A stretch of DNA of 64,000 nt from Phytohabitans rumicis (GTDB taxonomy: Bacteria; Actinomycetota; Actinomycetes; Mycobacteriales; Micromonosporaceae), in assembly GCF_011764445.1 (NCBI RefSeq), contig NZ_BLPG01000001.1:3720001-3784000 (forward strand). The letters run 5' to 3'. Below the pieces are notes generated by a model, which was not told where the DNA came from, made no database searches, and saw only the letters and a list, made by a program, of their open reading frames with translations. Shown in pieces: positions 1 to 8,076 of the stretch (the first letter of the stretch is position 1; each line of letters starts with the position of its first letter). The position numbers and the translations under genes were made by a program.

Positions 1-460
1 CACCGTTGGGATCGTGCGAGGGCGGCGGCGGCACGGTGGCCATCCACTCGCCGAGCCGCTCCTTGTCGTGCAGGAGGTCGCGGATGTCGTACTCGGCGTA
101 CTCGAACTCGGGCGTCCAGTAGAGCGCGTCGAACGGACACGCCTCGATGCAGATCCCGCAGTACATGCACAGGGAGAAGTCGATGTCGAAGCGGTCCAGC
201 ACGTTGCGCTGCCGGGCCCGGGCCGCGCCGGGCACGACCACCTCTTCCTTGTGCGAGTCGATGTAGATGCACCAGTCCGGGCACTCGCGGGCGCACAGCA
301 TGCAGACCGTGCAGTTCTCCTCGAGCAGCGCGATCACCCCACGGGTGCGCGGAGGCAGATCCGGCGCCACATCCGGGTACTGCTGCGTGTGCGACCGGCG
401 GGTCATCGTCTTGAGGGTGACGGCCAGCCCTTTCGCCAGTCCTTCGCCAGGCACGCCCAT
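1..460 (-). CDS. nuoI: NADH-quinone oxidoreductase subunit I (partial, C-terminus off the window)
   Basis: This is the two-cluster ferredoxin-like subunit of respiratory complex I, which passes electrons through two [4Fe-4S] centres between the hydrophilic arm and the quinone site. About 153 residues are visible and the C-terminus lies beyond base 1. Two classic cluster motifs are seen, [12 protein letters not shown] and [12 protein letters not shown], followed by the conserved [16 protein letters not shown] region. The ATG at 460 is the first methionine and opens with [19 protein letters not shown], typical of actinobacterial NuoI. It lies downstream of nuoC and nuoH on the same strand, separated from nuoH by a SnoaL-like gene and about 335 bp of repeat-rich DNA, so it may have its own promoter. 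Identity is secure. Confidence 0.93.
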   Translation of the reverse strand, partial: MGVPGEGLAKGLAVTLKTMTRRSHTQQYPDVAPDLPPRTRGVIALLEENCTVCMLCARECPDWCIYIDSHKEEVVVPGAARARQRNVLDRFDIDFSLCMYCGICIEACPFDALYWTPEFEYAEYDIRDLLHDKERLGEWMATVPPPPSHDPNG

Positions 461-541
461 GCCGCATATCCTGCCCCCTCACCCCTACAGCGCGAGCACC
501 AAGGCCCTTCGCCCCACTCCTTCCCGTCGATCAGCCCCTCA

Positions 542-606
542 CCGCGCCTCCGCCGCGTTTCCCGCCGCGCCCCTCGCCGCGCCTCCCGCCGCGCCTCCCG
601 CCGCGT
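542..606. repeat. 12-bp GC tandem repeat next to palindrome A1
   Basis: About five imperfect copies of a 12-bp unit close to CCCGCCGCGCCT run directly into the GATCAAGG palindrome at 608. A similar 12-bp array also leads into another copy of that palindrome near 63.0 kb. The 461-795 stretch holds no convincing gene. It contains this array, the palindrome at 608-702 and a hairpin at 789-852. Confidence 0.6.
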
Positions 607-607
607 C

Positions 608-702
608 GATCAAGGACTTCCGCGTCGATCAAGGGCAAACGGCCGTGCTTTGATCTCCGATCCACGACCATTCGCCCTTGATCGACGCGGAAGTCCTTGA
701 TC
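608..702. repeat. GATCAAGG-family palindromic element, copy A1 (full length)
   Basis: A 95-bp near-perfect inverted repeat. The outer 29 bp of each arm match exactly (GATCAAGGACTTCCGCGTCG onward), and each arm carries GATCAAGG twice. The short centre contains TTTGATCTCCGATCC and gives the element an orientation. Related copies occur at about 20994, 21981, 37302, 40770 (half) and 63048. It lies between nuoI and the SnoaL-like gene and contains no gene of its own. Confidence 0.85.
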
Positions 703-788
703 GGGCTGAGGTGGGCGGGCGCTCGCCGGTCTCGCGGGCGGTCATGTCGGATACATCCGGGCGTAAGGCCCGCGGTAGCCCGACCGCT

Positions 789-852
789 GCGGTGATCATG
801 GAGTTGGCGTCCGGGCAAGCGCTCTCTCCACCGCCAACCTCATGATCACCGC
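789..852. terminator. Hairpin at the end of the SnoaL-like gene
   Basis: Two 21-nt arms (GCGGTGATCATGGAGTTGGCG and its complement with two mismatches) enclose a 22-nt loop. The hairpin overlaps the last codons and stop of the minus-strand SnoaL-like gene. It could end its transcript, although it lacks a T-tract. Confidence 0.5.
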
Positions 853-1323
853 AGGCCGGCGCCGATCAAGCGACCTTGGGGCGCTCCACTCACGCCGGCG
901 CCACACCCGGAGGCAGAGATGGAGGGGGAGGAAATCCACGCCTAGTTGTTGAAGGACCTGGAAGAGTTCGTTGACGCTCCAGATGTCGCTGATCTTGCCG
1001 TCGGCGTCGAAGCGCAGGAAGGTGGCGCCGGAGTAGCTGACCACCTGGCCGGTGGGCGGGACCGGGCCGAAGGGGCCCATCTGGGTGCCGGCCGCGCGCC
1101 AGTGGATGGCCGCGCGCTCGCCGTCTACGAGCAGGTCAACGATCTTGTAGCGCTGGTCCGGGAACGACGAGCGGCGGTCCCTGTGCCAGGCCAGTACGCC
1201 TTCCGGCCCGGTCGTGCCCAGTCCCGGGCAGTCGCCGGCGACCAGGTCGTACGCCGTTTCCTCGCGCTCGCCGTTCCAGACGTCGGCCACGAAGCGCCGC
1301 GCCACGGAGTCCACATCGACCAC
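796..1323 (-). CDS. SnoaL-like / ester cyclase family protein
   Basis: A protein of about 175 residues with the NTF2-like fold of the SnoaL/ester-cyclase family. Visible features include DVDSVARRFVADVWNGE at the start, WHRDRRSSFPDQRYKIVDLL, AIHWRAAGTQMGPFGPVPPT and FLRFDADGKISDIWSVNELF, the usual order of this family. The GTG at 1323 follows the nuoH stop by about a dozen bases; a second GTG at 1314 is possible. It probably shares a transcript with nuoC and nuoH, but no role in respiration is known for the family. The last 35 or so residues (arginine-rich) run through a hairpin and look unconserved. Substrate unknown. Confidence 0.75.
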   Translation of the reverse strand: MVDVDSVARRFVADVWNGEREETAYDLVAGDCPGLGTTGPEGVLAWHRDRRSSFPDQRYKIVDLLVDGERAAIHWRAAGTQMGPFGPVPPTGQVVSYSGATFLRFDADGKISDIWSVNELFQVLQQLGVDFLPLHLCLRVWRRREWSAPRSLDRRRPAVIMRLAVERALARTPTP

Positions 1324-1334
1324 GGTGGCGCAGC

Positions 1335-2297
1335 TTACAACAAGATCTTCACAGTTGCGGTCAAGACCAACTGGCCGAGCGCGATCGGCACGAGTACCAG
1401 CCAGCACAGCCGCTGGAGCTGGTCTTCGCGCAGCCGGGGGTACGCCACCCGCAGCCAGATGATCACAAAGGACACCGCGAAGATCTTGACTAGCGTCCAC
1501 AGCCAGCCGAGGTAGTCGTCGCCGAACGGGCCCTGCCAACCGCCCAGGAACAGCACGGTGGTCAGGGCGGCGATCACCACGATGCCGACGTACTCGGCGA
1601 GGAGGAAGAACGCGAACCGCAGGCCGGTGTACTCGGTCATGTACCCGAAGACCAGCTCGGAGTCGGCGATCGGCATGTCGAACGGCGGCCGGCGGATCTC
1701 GGCGACCCCCGCGATGAAGAAGACCGCCATGGCGGGGGCCTGCCACAGCAGCCACCACGGCTCCCACGCGTCGACGATGCCGGGCAGGGAGAGGGTGCCG
1801 GCGGCCATGGCCACGCTGGCGGCGGCGAGCACCAACGGCAGTTCGTACCCGAGCAGCTGAGCGGCGGCGCGGAGGCCGCCCAGCAGGCTGTACTTGTTGG
1901 CCGACGCCCAGCCGGACATGAGCACCGCGACCACGCCGACGCCGACGACCGCGAGCACGAAGAACAGCCCGATGTCGAGCGGCTGCCCGACCAGGTCACC
2001 GGGGCCGAGCGGGATGACCAGCAGCGCGAGCAGGTACGGCAGCAGGGCCACCATCGGGGCGAGCCGGAAGACCTGCCGGTCCGCGGCGCGCGGGGTGACG
2101 TCCTCCTTCTGCACGAACTTGACCCCGTCGGCGATGAGCTGGGCCCAGCCGTGGAACGCGCCGGCGTACATCGGGCCGAGGCGACCCTGCATGTGGGCCA
2201 TCACCTTGTGCTCGGCCTGGCCGATGAGCAGCGGCAGGGTCAGGAACGCGATCACCACGCCGGCGACCCGGATGGTGAGCTCCAGCCAGAGCGGCAT
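1335..2297 (-). CDS. nuoH: NADH-quinone oxidoreductase subunit H
   Basis: An integral membrane subunit of complex I that contributes to the quinone-binding cavity at the junction with the hydrophilic arm. About 320 residues with roughly eight hydrophobic helices. Diagnostic stretches include ERK-like QAEHKVMAHMQGRLGP, the loop AEIRRPPFDMPIADSELVFG and YMTEYTGLRFAFFLLAEY. The ATG at 2297 overlaps the nuoC stop in a TGATG arrangement, which favours it over an in-frame start 15 bases upstream at 2312. Translation is therefore probably coupled to nuoC. Followed after 11 bases by the SnoaL-like gene. Confidence 0.95.
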   Translation of the reverse strand: MPLWLELTIRVAGVVIAFLTLPLLIGQAEHKVMAHMQGRLGPMYAGAFHGWAQLIADGVKFVQKEDVTPRAADRQVFRLAPMVALLPYLLALLVIPLGPGDLVGQPLDIGLFFVLAVVGVGVVAVLMSGWASANKYSLLGGLRAAAQLLGYELPLVLAAASVAMAAGTLSLPGIVDAWEPWWLLWQAPAMAVFFIAGVAEIRRPPFDMPIADSELVFGYMTEYTGLRFAFFLLAEYVGIVVIAALTTVLFLGGWQGPFGDDYLGWLWTLVKIFAVSFVIIWLRVAYPRLREDQLQRLCWLVLVPIALGQLVLTATVKILL

Positions 2298-2869
2298 CAG
2301 GCCGGCCCCCACTCGCCGGGTGCGGGCACGCCGGGTGGGCGCATCGGAGCACGCTTGGCGGTGCCGTGCTCGGATTCACCCGGCTCCTTCGCGCCGGGCC
2401 AAGCCTTCGCGACCCGAGACGCCAGCACGAACTCCTTGCGCAGCGGGTGCCCCTCGAACTCCGGCGGCAGCAGCAACGGCGTCAACCCCGGATGGCCGGG
2501 GAAGTCGACGCCGAACATCTCGTGCGTCTCCCGCTCGTGCCAGGCCGCCCCGGGGTAGATCGCCACCACCGACTCGACGGCGGCCGCGTCGCGGGGCACG
2601 CGGGTGCGCACCAGCACCCCGTGCCGGCGGCTCGTGGACCACAGGTGGGCCACGATCGCGAAGCCTTCGGCCAGTTCGTCGACCGCGGACAGCCAGTCGA
2701 AGAAGTCGCAGGCCAGGTCGGCGTCGTCGCGGGCCACCCGCAGGGCGGCAGCCCAGGCGTCCGGCGGCACGTCGACGGTGGCCCGCGCATACGCCTCGCC
2801 ACCCGACACCGACGCCACCGCGTCGGGCACCCGACCACCCAGCCGCGCACCGACCTCTTCCGGCGTCAT
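2297..2869 (-). CDS. nuoC: NADH-quinone oxidoreductase subunit C
   Basis: The 30-kDa-type subunit of the complex I hydrophilic arm, 190 residues. The signature region HERETHEMFGVDFPGHP and LRKEFVLASRVAKAWPGAKEPGESE are clear. It opens the visible run nuoC-nuoH-(SnoaL)-nuoI and overlaps nuoH by one base. In standard operons nuoB precedes nuoC and nuoD follows it. Here nuoB is 8.5 kb upstream, nuoD is absent from the window and a sugar kinase lies next door, so the operon has been broken up. A perfect 22-bp hairpin lies 27 bp upstream of its start. Confidence 0.93.
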   Translation of the reverse strand: MTPEEVGARLGGRVPDAVASVSGGEAYARATVDVPPDAWAAALRVARDDADLACDFFDWLSAVDELAEGFAIVAHLWSTSRRHGVLVRTRVPRDAAAVESVVAIYPGAAWHERETHEMFGVDFPGHPGLTPLLLPPEFEGHPLRKEFVLASRVAKAWPGAKEPGESEHGTAKRAPMRPPGVPAPGEWGPA

Positions 2870-2895
2870 GCGAGGGATCTTACGGCCCCACCCCC

Positions 2896-2949
2896 GTGAT
2901 CAGGGCGTCCCTCAAGTCGCTATGGCAACTTGAGGGACGCCCTGATCAC
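2896..2949. terminator. Perfect 22-bp hairpin containing the sugar kinase stop codon
   Basis: Arms GTGATCAGGGCGTCCCTCAAGT and its exact complement flank a 10-nt loop. The TGA of the upstream minus-strand PfkB gene (2946-2948) lies inside the distal arm, so the hairpin is ideally placed to end that transcript before nuoC begins at 2869. Confidence 0.7.
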
Positions 2950-3854
2950 AGAGGGGTCGTGGTGGTGACCGCCGCCGGGAGGAGGGACTCGATCTCCGCG
3001 CGCGGCGGGGGCGTGGCCCCGGGCCGGGCGCAGACCGCGGCGGCGGTCGCGCTCGCGTACCGCATCGCGCGCGCGACCGACTCCGCGGTGAGGTCGCCGC
3101 CCAGCGCGGACAGCAGCCCGGCCGTGAACGCGTCGCCGGCGCCGACCGTGTCGGCCACCGTGATGCGCGGCGCGGCACAAACCGTCAAAAGCCCATCGTG
3201 TACGCCGACCGCGCCCTGCCCGCCGCGGGTGACCACGACGACGCGCGGCCCGTACCCGGCCCAGCGGGTGGCGACGGCGACGTCCAACTCGCCCGGGTAC
3301 AGCCAGCGCAGGTCCTCGTCGCTGACCTTGACCACGTCGGCGGCCCGGACGATCTCCTCGACCCGGGCGAGGGCGGTGGCCCGGTCGCCGACCAGTGCCG
3401 GCCGGATGTTCGGGTCGTACGACACGAGCGCGCCGGCACCGCGGGCCGCCTCGATCAGCGCCAGCACGGCCGCGTCGCCCGGCGCCACCGCGGTCGCCAG
3501 CGAGCCGGTGTGCAGGCAGCTGATCCTGGCGAGGTCCGGCGCGCCGGCGTACGCCCAGCCGAACCGGAAGTCGTACGTGGCGGCGCCGGTCTCGTCGATC
3601 CGGGCGAACGCCACGCTGGTGGTGTCGGTGCCGGCCAGGTCGGTCGGTGCGACGCCGTACTTCTCCAGGTGCTCGCGCAGCAGCCCGCCGAACAGGTCGG
3701 TGCCCACCTCGGTCGCGAACCGCACCTCGTGGTCGTGCGCGGCCAGCCCGACGGCGACGTTGAGCGGGCTCCCGCCCGGGGTCGCCACGAATTCCCACGT
3801 GCCACCACGGCTGATCAGGTCGACCAGACTTTCACCCACCACCAGGAACGCCAC
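2946..3854 (-). CDS. PfkB-family carbohydrate kinase (fructokinase/ribokinase-like)
   Basis: An ATP-dependent sugar kinase of about 302 residues in the ribokinase/PfkB fold. The N-terminal GESLVDLI and [12 protein letters not shown] segments bind sugar. The C-terminal signature [19 protein letters not shown] holds the anion hole and catalytic aspartate, and [12 protein letters not shown] matches the nucleotide region. The closest known pattern is fructokinase-like, but the sugar cannot be told from sequence. A GTG at 3854 is the first plausible start and faces the divergent oxygenase gene with only 18 bp between start codons. The C-terminal TGA lies inside a perfect hairpin. Confidence 0.88.
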   Translation of the reverse strand: MAFLVVGESLVDLISRGGTWEFVATPGGSPLNVAVGLAAHDHEVRFATEVGTDLFGGLLREHLEKYGVAPTDLAGTDTTSVAFARIDETGAATYDFRFGWAYAGAPDLARISCLHTGSLATAVAPGDAAVLALIEAARGAGALVSYDPNIRPALVGDRATALARVEEIVRAADVVKVSDEDLRWLYPGELDVAVATRWAGYGPRVVVVTRGGQGAVGVHDGLLTVCAAPRITVADTVGAGDAFTAGLLSALGGDLTAESVARAMRYASATAAAVCARPGATPPPRAEIESLLPAAVTTTTPL

Positions 3855-3872
3855 GAAGGTAAGGATAGGCCC

Positions 3873-4844
3873 ATGACCTCGCCATCTGTTCTGCCCGTGA
3901 TCGACATTTCCGGGCCCGATGACGGCCCGGCCCGGCAGATCGAGGCGGCCTGCCGGGACACCGGGTTCTTCTACGTGACCGGGCACGGCGTACCGGCCCG
4001 GCTGCTGGGCGAGCTGGACGCCGCGAGCCGGCGCTTCTTCGCGCTGCCCGAGGCCGAGAAGCTGGAGATCTCCATGGATCGCGGCGGGCCGGCCTGGCGC
4101 GGGTACTTCCCGGTGGGCGGCGAGCTGACGTCCGGCCGCCCGGACCTGAAGGAGGGCGTCTACTTTGGCACCGAGCTGCCGGACGACCATCCCCGGGTAC
4201 GGGCCGGGCTGCCGCTGCACGGGCGCAACCTCTTCCCGACTCAGGTGCCGGAGCTGCGGGCGGCCGTGCTGGCGTACCTGGAGGCGCTGACCGGCGTCGC
4301 CCAGGCGGTGCTGCGGCTGGTGGCGGTGAGCCTGGACCTGCCCGCCGACTACTTCGCGGCGGGCTACACGGCGGAGCCGACGGTCCTGTTCCGGATCTTC
4401 CACTACCCGCCGTCGCCGCCGGACAGCGACGACTGGGGCGTCGGCCAGCACACCGACTACGGGCTGCTCACGCTGCTGGCCCAGGACGACAACGGCGGGC
4501 TACAGGTGCGCACGCCGGCCGGCTGGGTGGACGCGCCGCCGCTGCCCGGCACGTTCGTGTGCAACATCGGCGACATGCTGGAACGGCTGACCGGCGGCTG
4601 GTACCGCTCGACCCTGCACCGGGTGCGCAACGTCAGCGGCAACGAGCGGCTGTCGTACCCGTTCTTCTTCGATCCGGACTTCATGGCCGAGGTGCCGGCG
4701 CTGCCGGCGAGGGCCCGGACGACGGCGGCGGGCGAACCACGGTGGGACGGCGCGGATCCGCGGGCCTTCACAGGGACTTACGGAGAGTACCTGCTCGCCA
4801 AGGTCTCGAAGGTTTTTCCGCAGCTGTCCGGCGAGGTGCTCTGA
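3873..4844 (+). CDS. 2-oxoglutarate/Fe(II)-dependent oxygenase, isopenicillin-N-synthase-like
   Basis: A non-haem iron oxygenase of 323 residues. The N-terminal DIOX_N segment includes [15 protein letters not shown]. The catalytic jelly roll carries the facial triad H193-x-D195 ([11 protein letters not shown]) and H249 (STLHRVRN), and R259-L-S261 would hold 2-oxoglutarate. The ATG at 3873 is preceded by AAGGA. The family includes IPNS, gibberellin oxidases and many uncharacterised bacterial hydroxylases. No beta-lactam or other biosynthetic cluster surrounds it, so it should not be called IPNS. It diverges tightly from the sugar kinase, suggesting a shared control region. Confidence 0.88.
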   Translation: MTSPSVLPVIDISGPDDGPARQIEAACRDTGFFYVTGHGVPARLLGELDAASRRFFALPEAEKLEISMDRGGPAWRGYFPVGGELTSGRPDLKEGVYFGTELPDDHPRVRAGLPLHGRNLFPTQVPELRAAVLAYLEALTGVAQAVLRLVAVSLDLPADYFAAGYTAEPTVLFRIFHYPPSPPDSDDWGVGQHTDYGLLTLLAQDDNGGLQVRTPAGWVDAPPLPGTFVCNIGDMLERLTGGWYRSTLHRVRNVSGNERLSYPFFFDPDFMAEVPALPARARTTAAGEPRWDGADPRAFTGTYGEYLLAKVSKVFPQLSGEVL

Positions 4845-4956
4845 AGCCGCCGTTGGTCGGAGCCCAGTCGGCACCGTCCCGGCTGTCGGCCGTCCACCCC
4901 AGCATCGAGGCGACGAACAACGCCAGGAAGAAGCCGACGAGAAATAGCCAGTCCAT
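4768..4956 (-). CDS. Small predicted membrane protein (about 62 aa)
   Basis: A short reading frame beginning [20 protein letters not shown], a single transmembrane helix, followed by a hydrophilic tail [18 protein letters not shown]. The ATG at 4956 follows the stop of the upstream MarR-GNAT gene by two bases, which supports coupled translation. Its last 77 bases overlap the 3' end of the convergent oxygenase gene, and the final 25 residues (basic) may not be conserved. Function unknown. Confidence 0.5.
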   Translation of the reverse strand: MDWLFLVGFFLALFVASMLGWTADSRDGADWAPTNGGFRAPRRTAAEKPSRPWRAGTLRKSL

Positions 4957-4958
4957 CG

Positions 4959-5959
4959 CTAGAGATCCCTCGACCAGATCTCTTCCACCAGGTCAAAGCC
5001 GTACGCCGTGACCTTCTTCTCCTCGTCCAGGGTAAATCCGACCCGCTGGTAAACGCGGTGGGCGTCGAGCGTCGCGTCGTACGTGTAGAGCAGGATCCGC
5101 CGGTAGCCGGACCGCTTGGCGAACCGCAGGCACTCCTCCACGAGCCGGCTGCCCACGCCCATCCCCGGGCGCTCGACTCGACCAGCAGCAGCCGGAGCTG
5201 GGCGGTCGCGTCGTCGTACCGGACGCACATGACGCAGCCGACCGGCGCGCCGTCGACCTCGGCGATCCAGGCCGCCTCCCGCCGCGGGTCGTGGCCGGCC
5301 GCGTAGTCGGCGACGATGCGGGCCACGTACGCCTCGAAGTCGGCGCCCCAGCCGTACTCCCGCGCGTAGATCGCCCCGTGCCGCTGCACGATCCAGCCCA
5401 GGTCGCCGGGCGTCGGCGCGCGCAGCACGACCAGGTCGCGGCGCGACCCTGCCAGCCGGCTCGCTTCGGCCCTGGCTGCCGGATCAATCCGGGCTAGTCG
5501 CTTCGCGCCCAGCCCCGGATTGATCCGACCCCAGGGCCGACCACCGAGCAGCTCCTCGATCGTGGTCATCGCGCCCAGCAGCCGCCGCTGGTCGGCCTCG
5601 CCGAGGGCGCCGATCAGCTCGCCGACCTGGGCGCTCGACCGCTGGTCGAGCTCGGCCTGCACCGCCCGCCCGGCCTCGGTGAGCTCGATCACCTGGCGCC
5701 GTGCGTCGGCCGCCGACCGGGACCGGCGCACCATCCCGTCCGTCTCGAAGCGGGCCAGGATCCGGCTGAGGTAGCCGGCGTCGAGGTCGAGCAGCCGGCG
5801 CAGCTCGACGACCTCGGCTGCGTCCCGCTGCGCCAGCTCGAAGAGCACCCTGGCCTCGGTGAGCGTGTACGGCGAGTGCACCAGTCCCTCCTGGAGCACG
5901 CCGATCACGCCGGTGTAGAAGCGGTTGAAGGCCCGGACGGCGGCCACGCGGTCACTCAT
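4959..5959 (-). CDS. MarR-type regulator fused to GNAT acetyltransferase (one frame break)
   Basis: A bifunctional protein of about 333 residues after repair. Residues 1-150 form a MarR winged helix (FNRFYTGVIGVLQEGLVHSP, DLDAGYLSRILARFETDGMV). The C-terminal half is an N-acetyltransferase domain (VVLRAPTPGDLGWIVQRHGA, REAAWIAEVDGAPVGCVMCV) whose acetyl-CoA loop is split: LRLLLVESSARG is in one frame and MGVGSRLVEECLRFAKRSGY in the next. One base is missing in the C-run at 5163-5166. Fusions of this type are a known family. The ATG at 5959 follows an AAAGGAAAGG box; a longer start at 5992 is less likely. It diverges from the glucose dehydrogenase-like gene and may control it. Confidence 0.82.
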
Positions 5960-6039
5960 TGCCCATCTCAACCTTTCCTTTGACTCCGTCAACTATCTCG
6001 CCAACCCGCGCCCATCGCAAGGGGATTCACAATGGCGGG

Positions 6040-7080
6040 ATGCGGGCTTTGACGATCACGCCGGGACGGCCGGATTCGCTGCGGCTCGTGGACGGCGTGC
6101 CCGAGCCGCCCGAGGCGGAGGGCCCGATCCTCGTCGAGGCCATCGCCGTCGGCGTCTGCGGCACCGACCGCGAGATCATCAAGGGTGAGTACGGCGAGGC
6201 GCCGCCCGACTCCGAACGCCTGGTCATCGGGCACGAGTCGCTGGGCCGGGTCCTCGAAGACCCGACCGGCACGCTGCGGCCGGGCGACCTCGTCGCCGGC
6301 ATCGTGCGCCACCCCGACCCGGTGCCGTGCCCCAACTGCGCGGTCGGCGAGTGGGACATGTGCCGCAACGGGCTCTACACCGAGCGGGGCATCAAGGGCC
6401 GGCACGGCTTCGCCCGGGAGCGCTGGCGGGTCGAGCCACGCTTCGCCGTACGGCTCGACCCCGAGTTGTCCGAGGTGGGCGTGCTGGTCGAGCCCACGGC
6501 CGTGGTCAGCAAGGCGTGGGAGCACATCGAGAAGGTCGGCACCCGGGCCCGCTGGGAGCCGCGGACCGCCCTGATCACGGGCGCGGGACCGATCGGCCTG
6601 CTCGCCGCCATGCTCGCGGCGCGGCGCGGGCTCGACGTACACGTGCTGGACCGGGCCGTGGACGGGCCGAAACCGGACCTCGCGGCCCGCCTCGGCGCCA
6701 GCTATCACACGGGTACGGTGGCCGACCTGGACTTCGAGCCGGACGTGGTCGTGGAGTGCACCGGCGCGCCCTCGGTGGTCGTCCAGGCCATCGAGAAGGT
6801 CGGGCCGGACGGCGTGGTGTGCCTGACCGGGCTGTCCACGGCCGGCAAGCAGGTCGGCGTCGACGCCGGGGCGCTCACCCGCGCGGTCGTCCTGGAAAAC
6901 AACGTGGTCTTCGGCTCGGTCAACGCCAACCGCCGGCACTGGGACGCCGCCGCCGCGGCGCTGCGCGACGCCGACCGCGGCTGGCTGTCCGGCCTGATCA
7001 CCCGCCGCGTCCCGATCGAGGAGTACGCCGAGGCGTATGCGCCCCGGGACGGGGACATCAAAGTGATCTTAGGGTTCTAG
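6040..7080 (+). CDS. Zinc-dependent glucose 1-dehydrogenase-like medium-chain dehydrogenase
   Basis: A 346-residue MDR-superfamily dehydrogenase. The zinc site is visible as VCGTDREI, GHESLGRV and a structural-zinc-like CPNCAVGEWDMC cluster. NAD(P) is bound by ITGAGPIGLLAAMLAARRG. FGSVNANRRHWDAAAAAL and the overall length match archaeal/actinobacterial glucose dehydrogenases, which oxidise D-glucose and related sugars. The ATG at 6040 was chosen because family similarity starts at MRALTITPGRPDSLRLVD; earlier in-frame codons are unconserved. The last 12 bases overlap the convergent quinone-oxidoreductase gene. Confidence 0.87.
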   Translation: MRALTITPGRPDSLRLVDGVPEPPEAEGPILVEAIAVGVCGTDREIIKGEYGEAPPDSERLVIGHESLGRVLEDPTGTLRPGDLVAGIVRHPDPVPCPNCAVGEWDMCRNGLYTERGIKGRHGFARERWRVEPRFAVRLDPELSEVGVLVEPTAVVSKAWEHIEKVGTRARWEPRTALITGAGPIGLLAAMLAARRGLDVHVLDRAVDGPKPDLAARLGASYHTGTVADLDFEPDVVVECTGAPSVVVQAIEKVGPDGVVCLTGLSTAGKQVGVDAGALTRAVVLENNVVFGSVNANRRHWDAAAAALRDADRGWLSGLITRRVPIEEYAEAYAPRDGDIKVILGF

Positions 7081-8022
7081 CACGATCTTGCCGACCACGG
7101 TCCGGTCGTTGAGCATCCGCAGCGCCTTGGGGGCGTCGGTCAGCGGCATCCGGGCGGCCACCTCCGGTCGCAGCTCGCCGGTGCGCAGCAGCTCGATGAC
7201 CGTGGCCAGGTCCTCGTCGAAGTGGTTCTTGTGGTTGATGGAGTAGAACCTGGCCCGGCGCCCGTTGGGCACGATGGACCACCACAGCATCCGACCCATC
7301 GCCTGCACGTACGGCGTCAGCCGCCAGCCCTTGTCGTCCAGGGTCGCGGCGCTGCCGTACACGATCAGGACCCCGCCGCGGCGGAGCATCCGCCACGACC
7401 GCTTCAGCCCGGGGCCGGCGGCGTGGTCGAAGACGGCGTCGACGGCGCCCACCTTCTCCACCAACTGCGGGTCGCGGTAGTCCACCGGGGTCGCGCCCAT
7501 GGCACGTACCCGATCGTGTTTGGCCGTTGAAGCGGTGCCGATGACCCGGGCGCCGGCCGCGAGCGCCAGGCGGACGAGCAGCGTGCCGACCCCGCCGGCG
7601 GCGCCGTGCACGAGCACCGTCTGCCCGGCGGACACCCGCGCCACCCGGTGCACCATCTGGTACGCCGTCACCCCGTTGGTGATCAGGGCGACGACCTCGG
7701 CGGCGTCCAGCTCCTCGGGGACGGGCACGAGGTGCTCGGCCGGCAGGTCGACGGCCTGCGACCAGGCGCCGGTGCGGGTCATGGTGGCGACCCGCTGGCC
7801 GGTGCCCTCGACCCGCCCCACGAGGTCGTAGCCGGGCACGAACGGGAACTTCGGCTGGGCGTAGTAGCGCCCGCGCAGCATCTGCACCTCGGCGAACGCG
7901 ACGCCGGTCGCCTCGATCCGGACCCGGACCTGGCCCGGAGCGGGTGGCGGCAGCTCCCGCTCGCGGAACTCCAGCACCTCGGGCTCGCCCGCGTGCGGCA
8001 TGACCACCTGAGTGACCTTCAT
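7069..8022 (-). CDS. NAD(P)H:quinone oxidoreductase-like medium-chain dehydrogenase
   Basis: A zinc-free MDR protein of 317 residues. The N-terminal catalytic fold has VRVRIEATGVAFAEVQMLRG and FPFVPGYDLVGRVEG, and the Rossmann dinucleotide motif is VLVHGAAGGVGTLLVRLALA. This order is typical of QOR/zeta-crystallin-like enzymes that reduce quinones or enones. It starts at an ATG 55 bp from a divergent TetR gene, and the space between them is filled with GTTAGA boxes. The most likely arrangement is TetR repression of this gene and itself. Its stop lies within the 3' end of the convergent dehydrogenase gene. Confidence 0.87.
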   Translation of the reverse strand: MKVTQVVMPHAGEPEVLEFRERELPPPAPGQVRVRIEATGVAFAEVQMLRGRYYAQPKFPFVPGYDLVGRVEGTGQRVATMTRTGAWSQAVDLPAEHLVPVPEELDAAEVVALITNGVTAYQMVHRVARVSAGQTVLVHGAAGGVGTLLVRLALAAGARVIGTASTAKHDRVRAMGATPVDYRDPQLVEKVGAVDAVFDHAAGPGLKRSWRMLRRGGVLIVYGSAATLDDKGWRLTPYVQAMGRMLWWSIVPNGRRARFYSINHKNHFDEDLATVIELLRTGELRPEVAARMPLTDAPKALRMLNDRTVVGKIVLEP

Positions 8023-8023
8023 T

Positions 8024-8067
8024 GTTAGACCCTCTCTCGCTCGTTAGAAGCTCTAACTCAGGTTAGA
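8024..8067. promoter_or_regulatory. Likely TetR operator: four GTTAGA half-sites
   Basis: Three GTTAGA hexamers on the plus strand (8024-8029, 8043-8048, 8062-8067) are spaced exactly 19 bp apart. A complementary TCTAAC at 8052-8057 makes the 15-bp palindrome GTTAGAAGCTCTAAC. The array fills the 54-bp gap between the divergent oxidoreductase and TetR start codons, the classic location of a TetR operator. Confidence 0.7.
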
Positions 8068-8076
8068 CTCTCACGC

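Noticed and set aside
1894-3876. A 660-codon plus-strand open frame across nuoH, nuoC and the sugar kinase
   Set aside because: It is antisense to well-recognised genes and is Arg/Pro/Ser-rich, the usual shadow frame of high-GC DNA. The same applies to other long antisense frames, for example 17773-18500, 30127-31746 upstream part and 50424-52472.
3873-4844. Isopenicillin N synthase and a beta-lactam cluster
   Set aside because: The protein has only the general oxygenase fold and no peptide synthetase or other beta-lactam genes are nearby.
4959-5959. Separate regulator and acetyltransferase genes
   Set aside because: The acetyltransferase domain starts in the MarR frame and is interrupted inside its acetyl-CoA loop by one missing base; the fused form is a known architecture.
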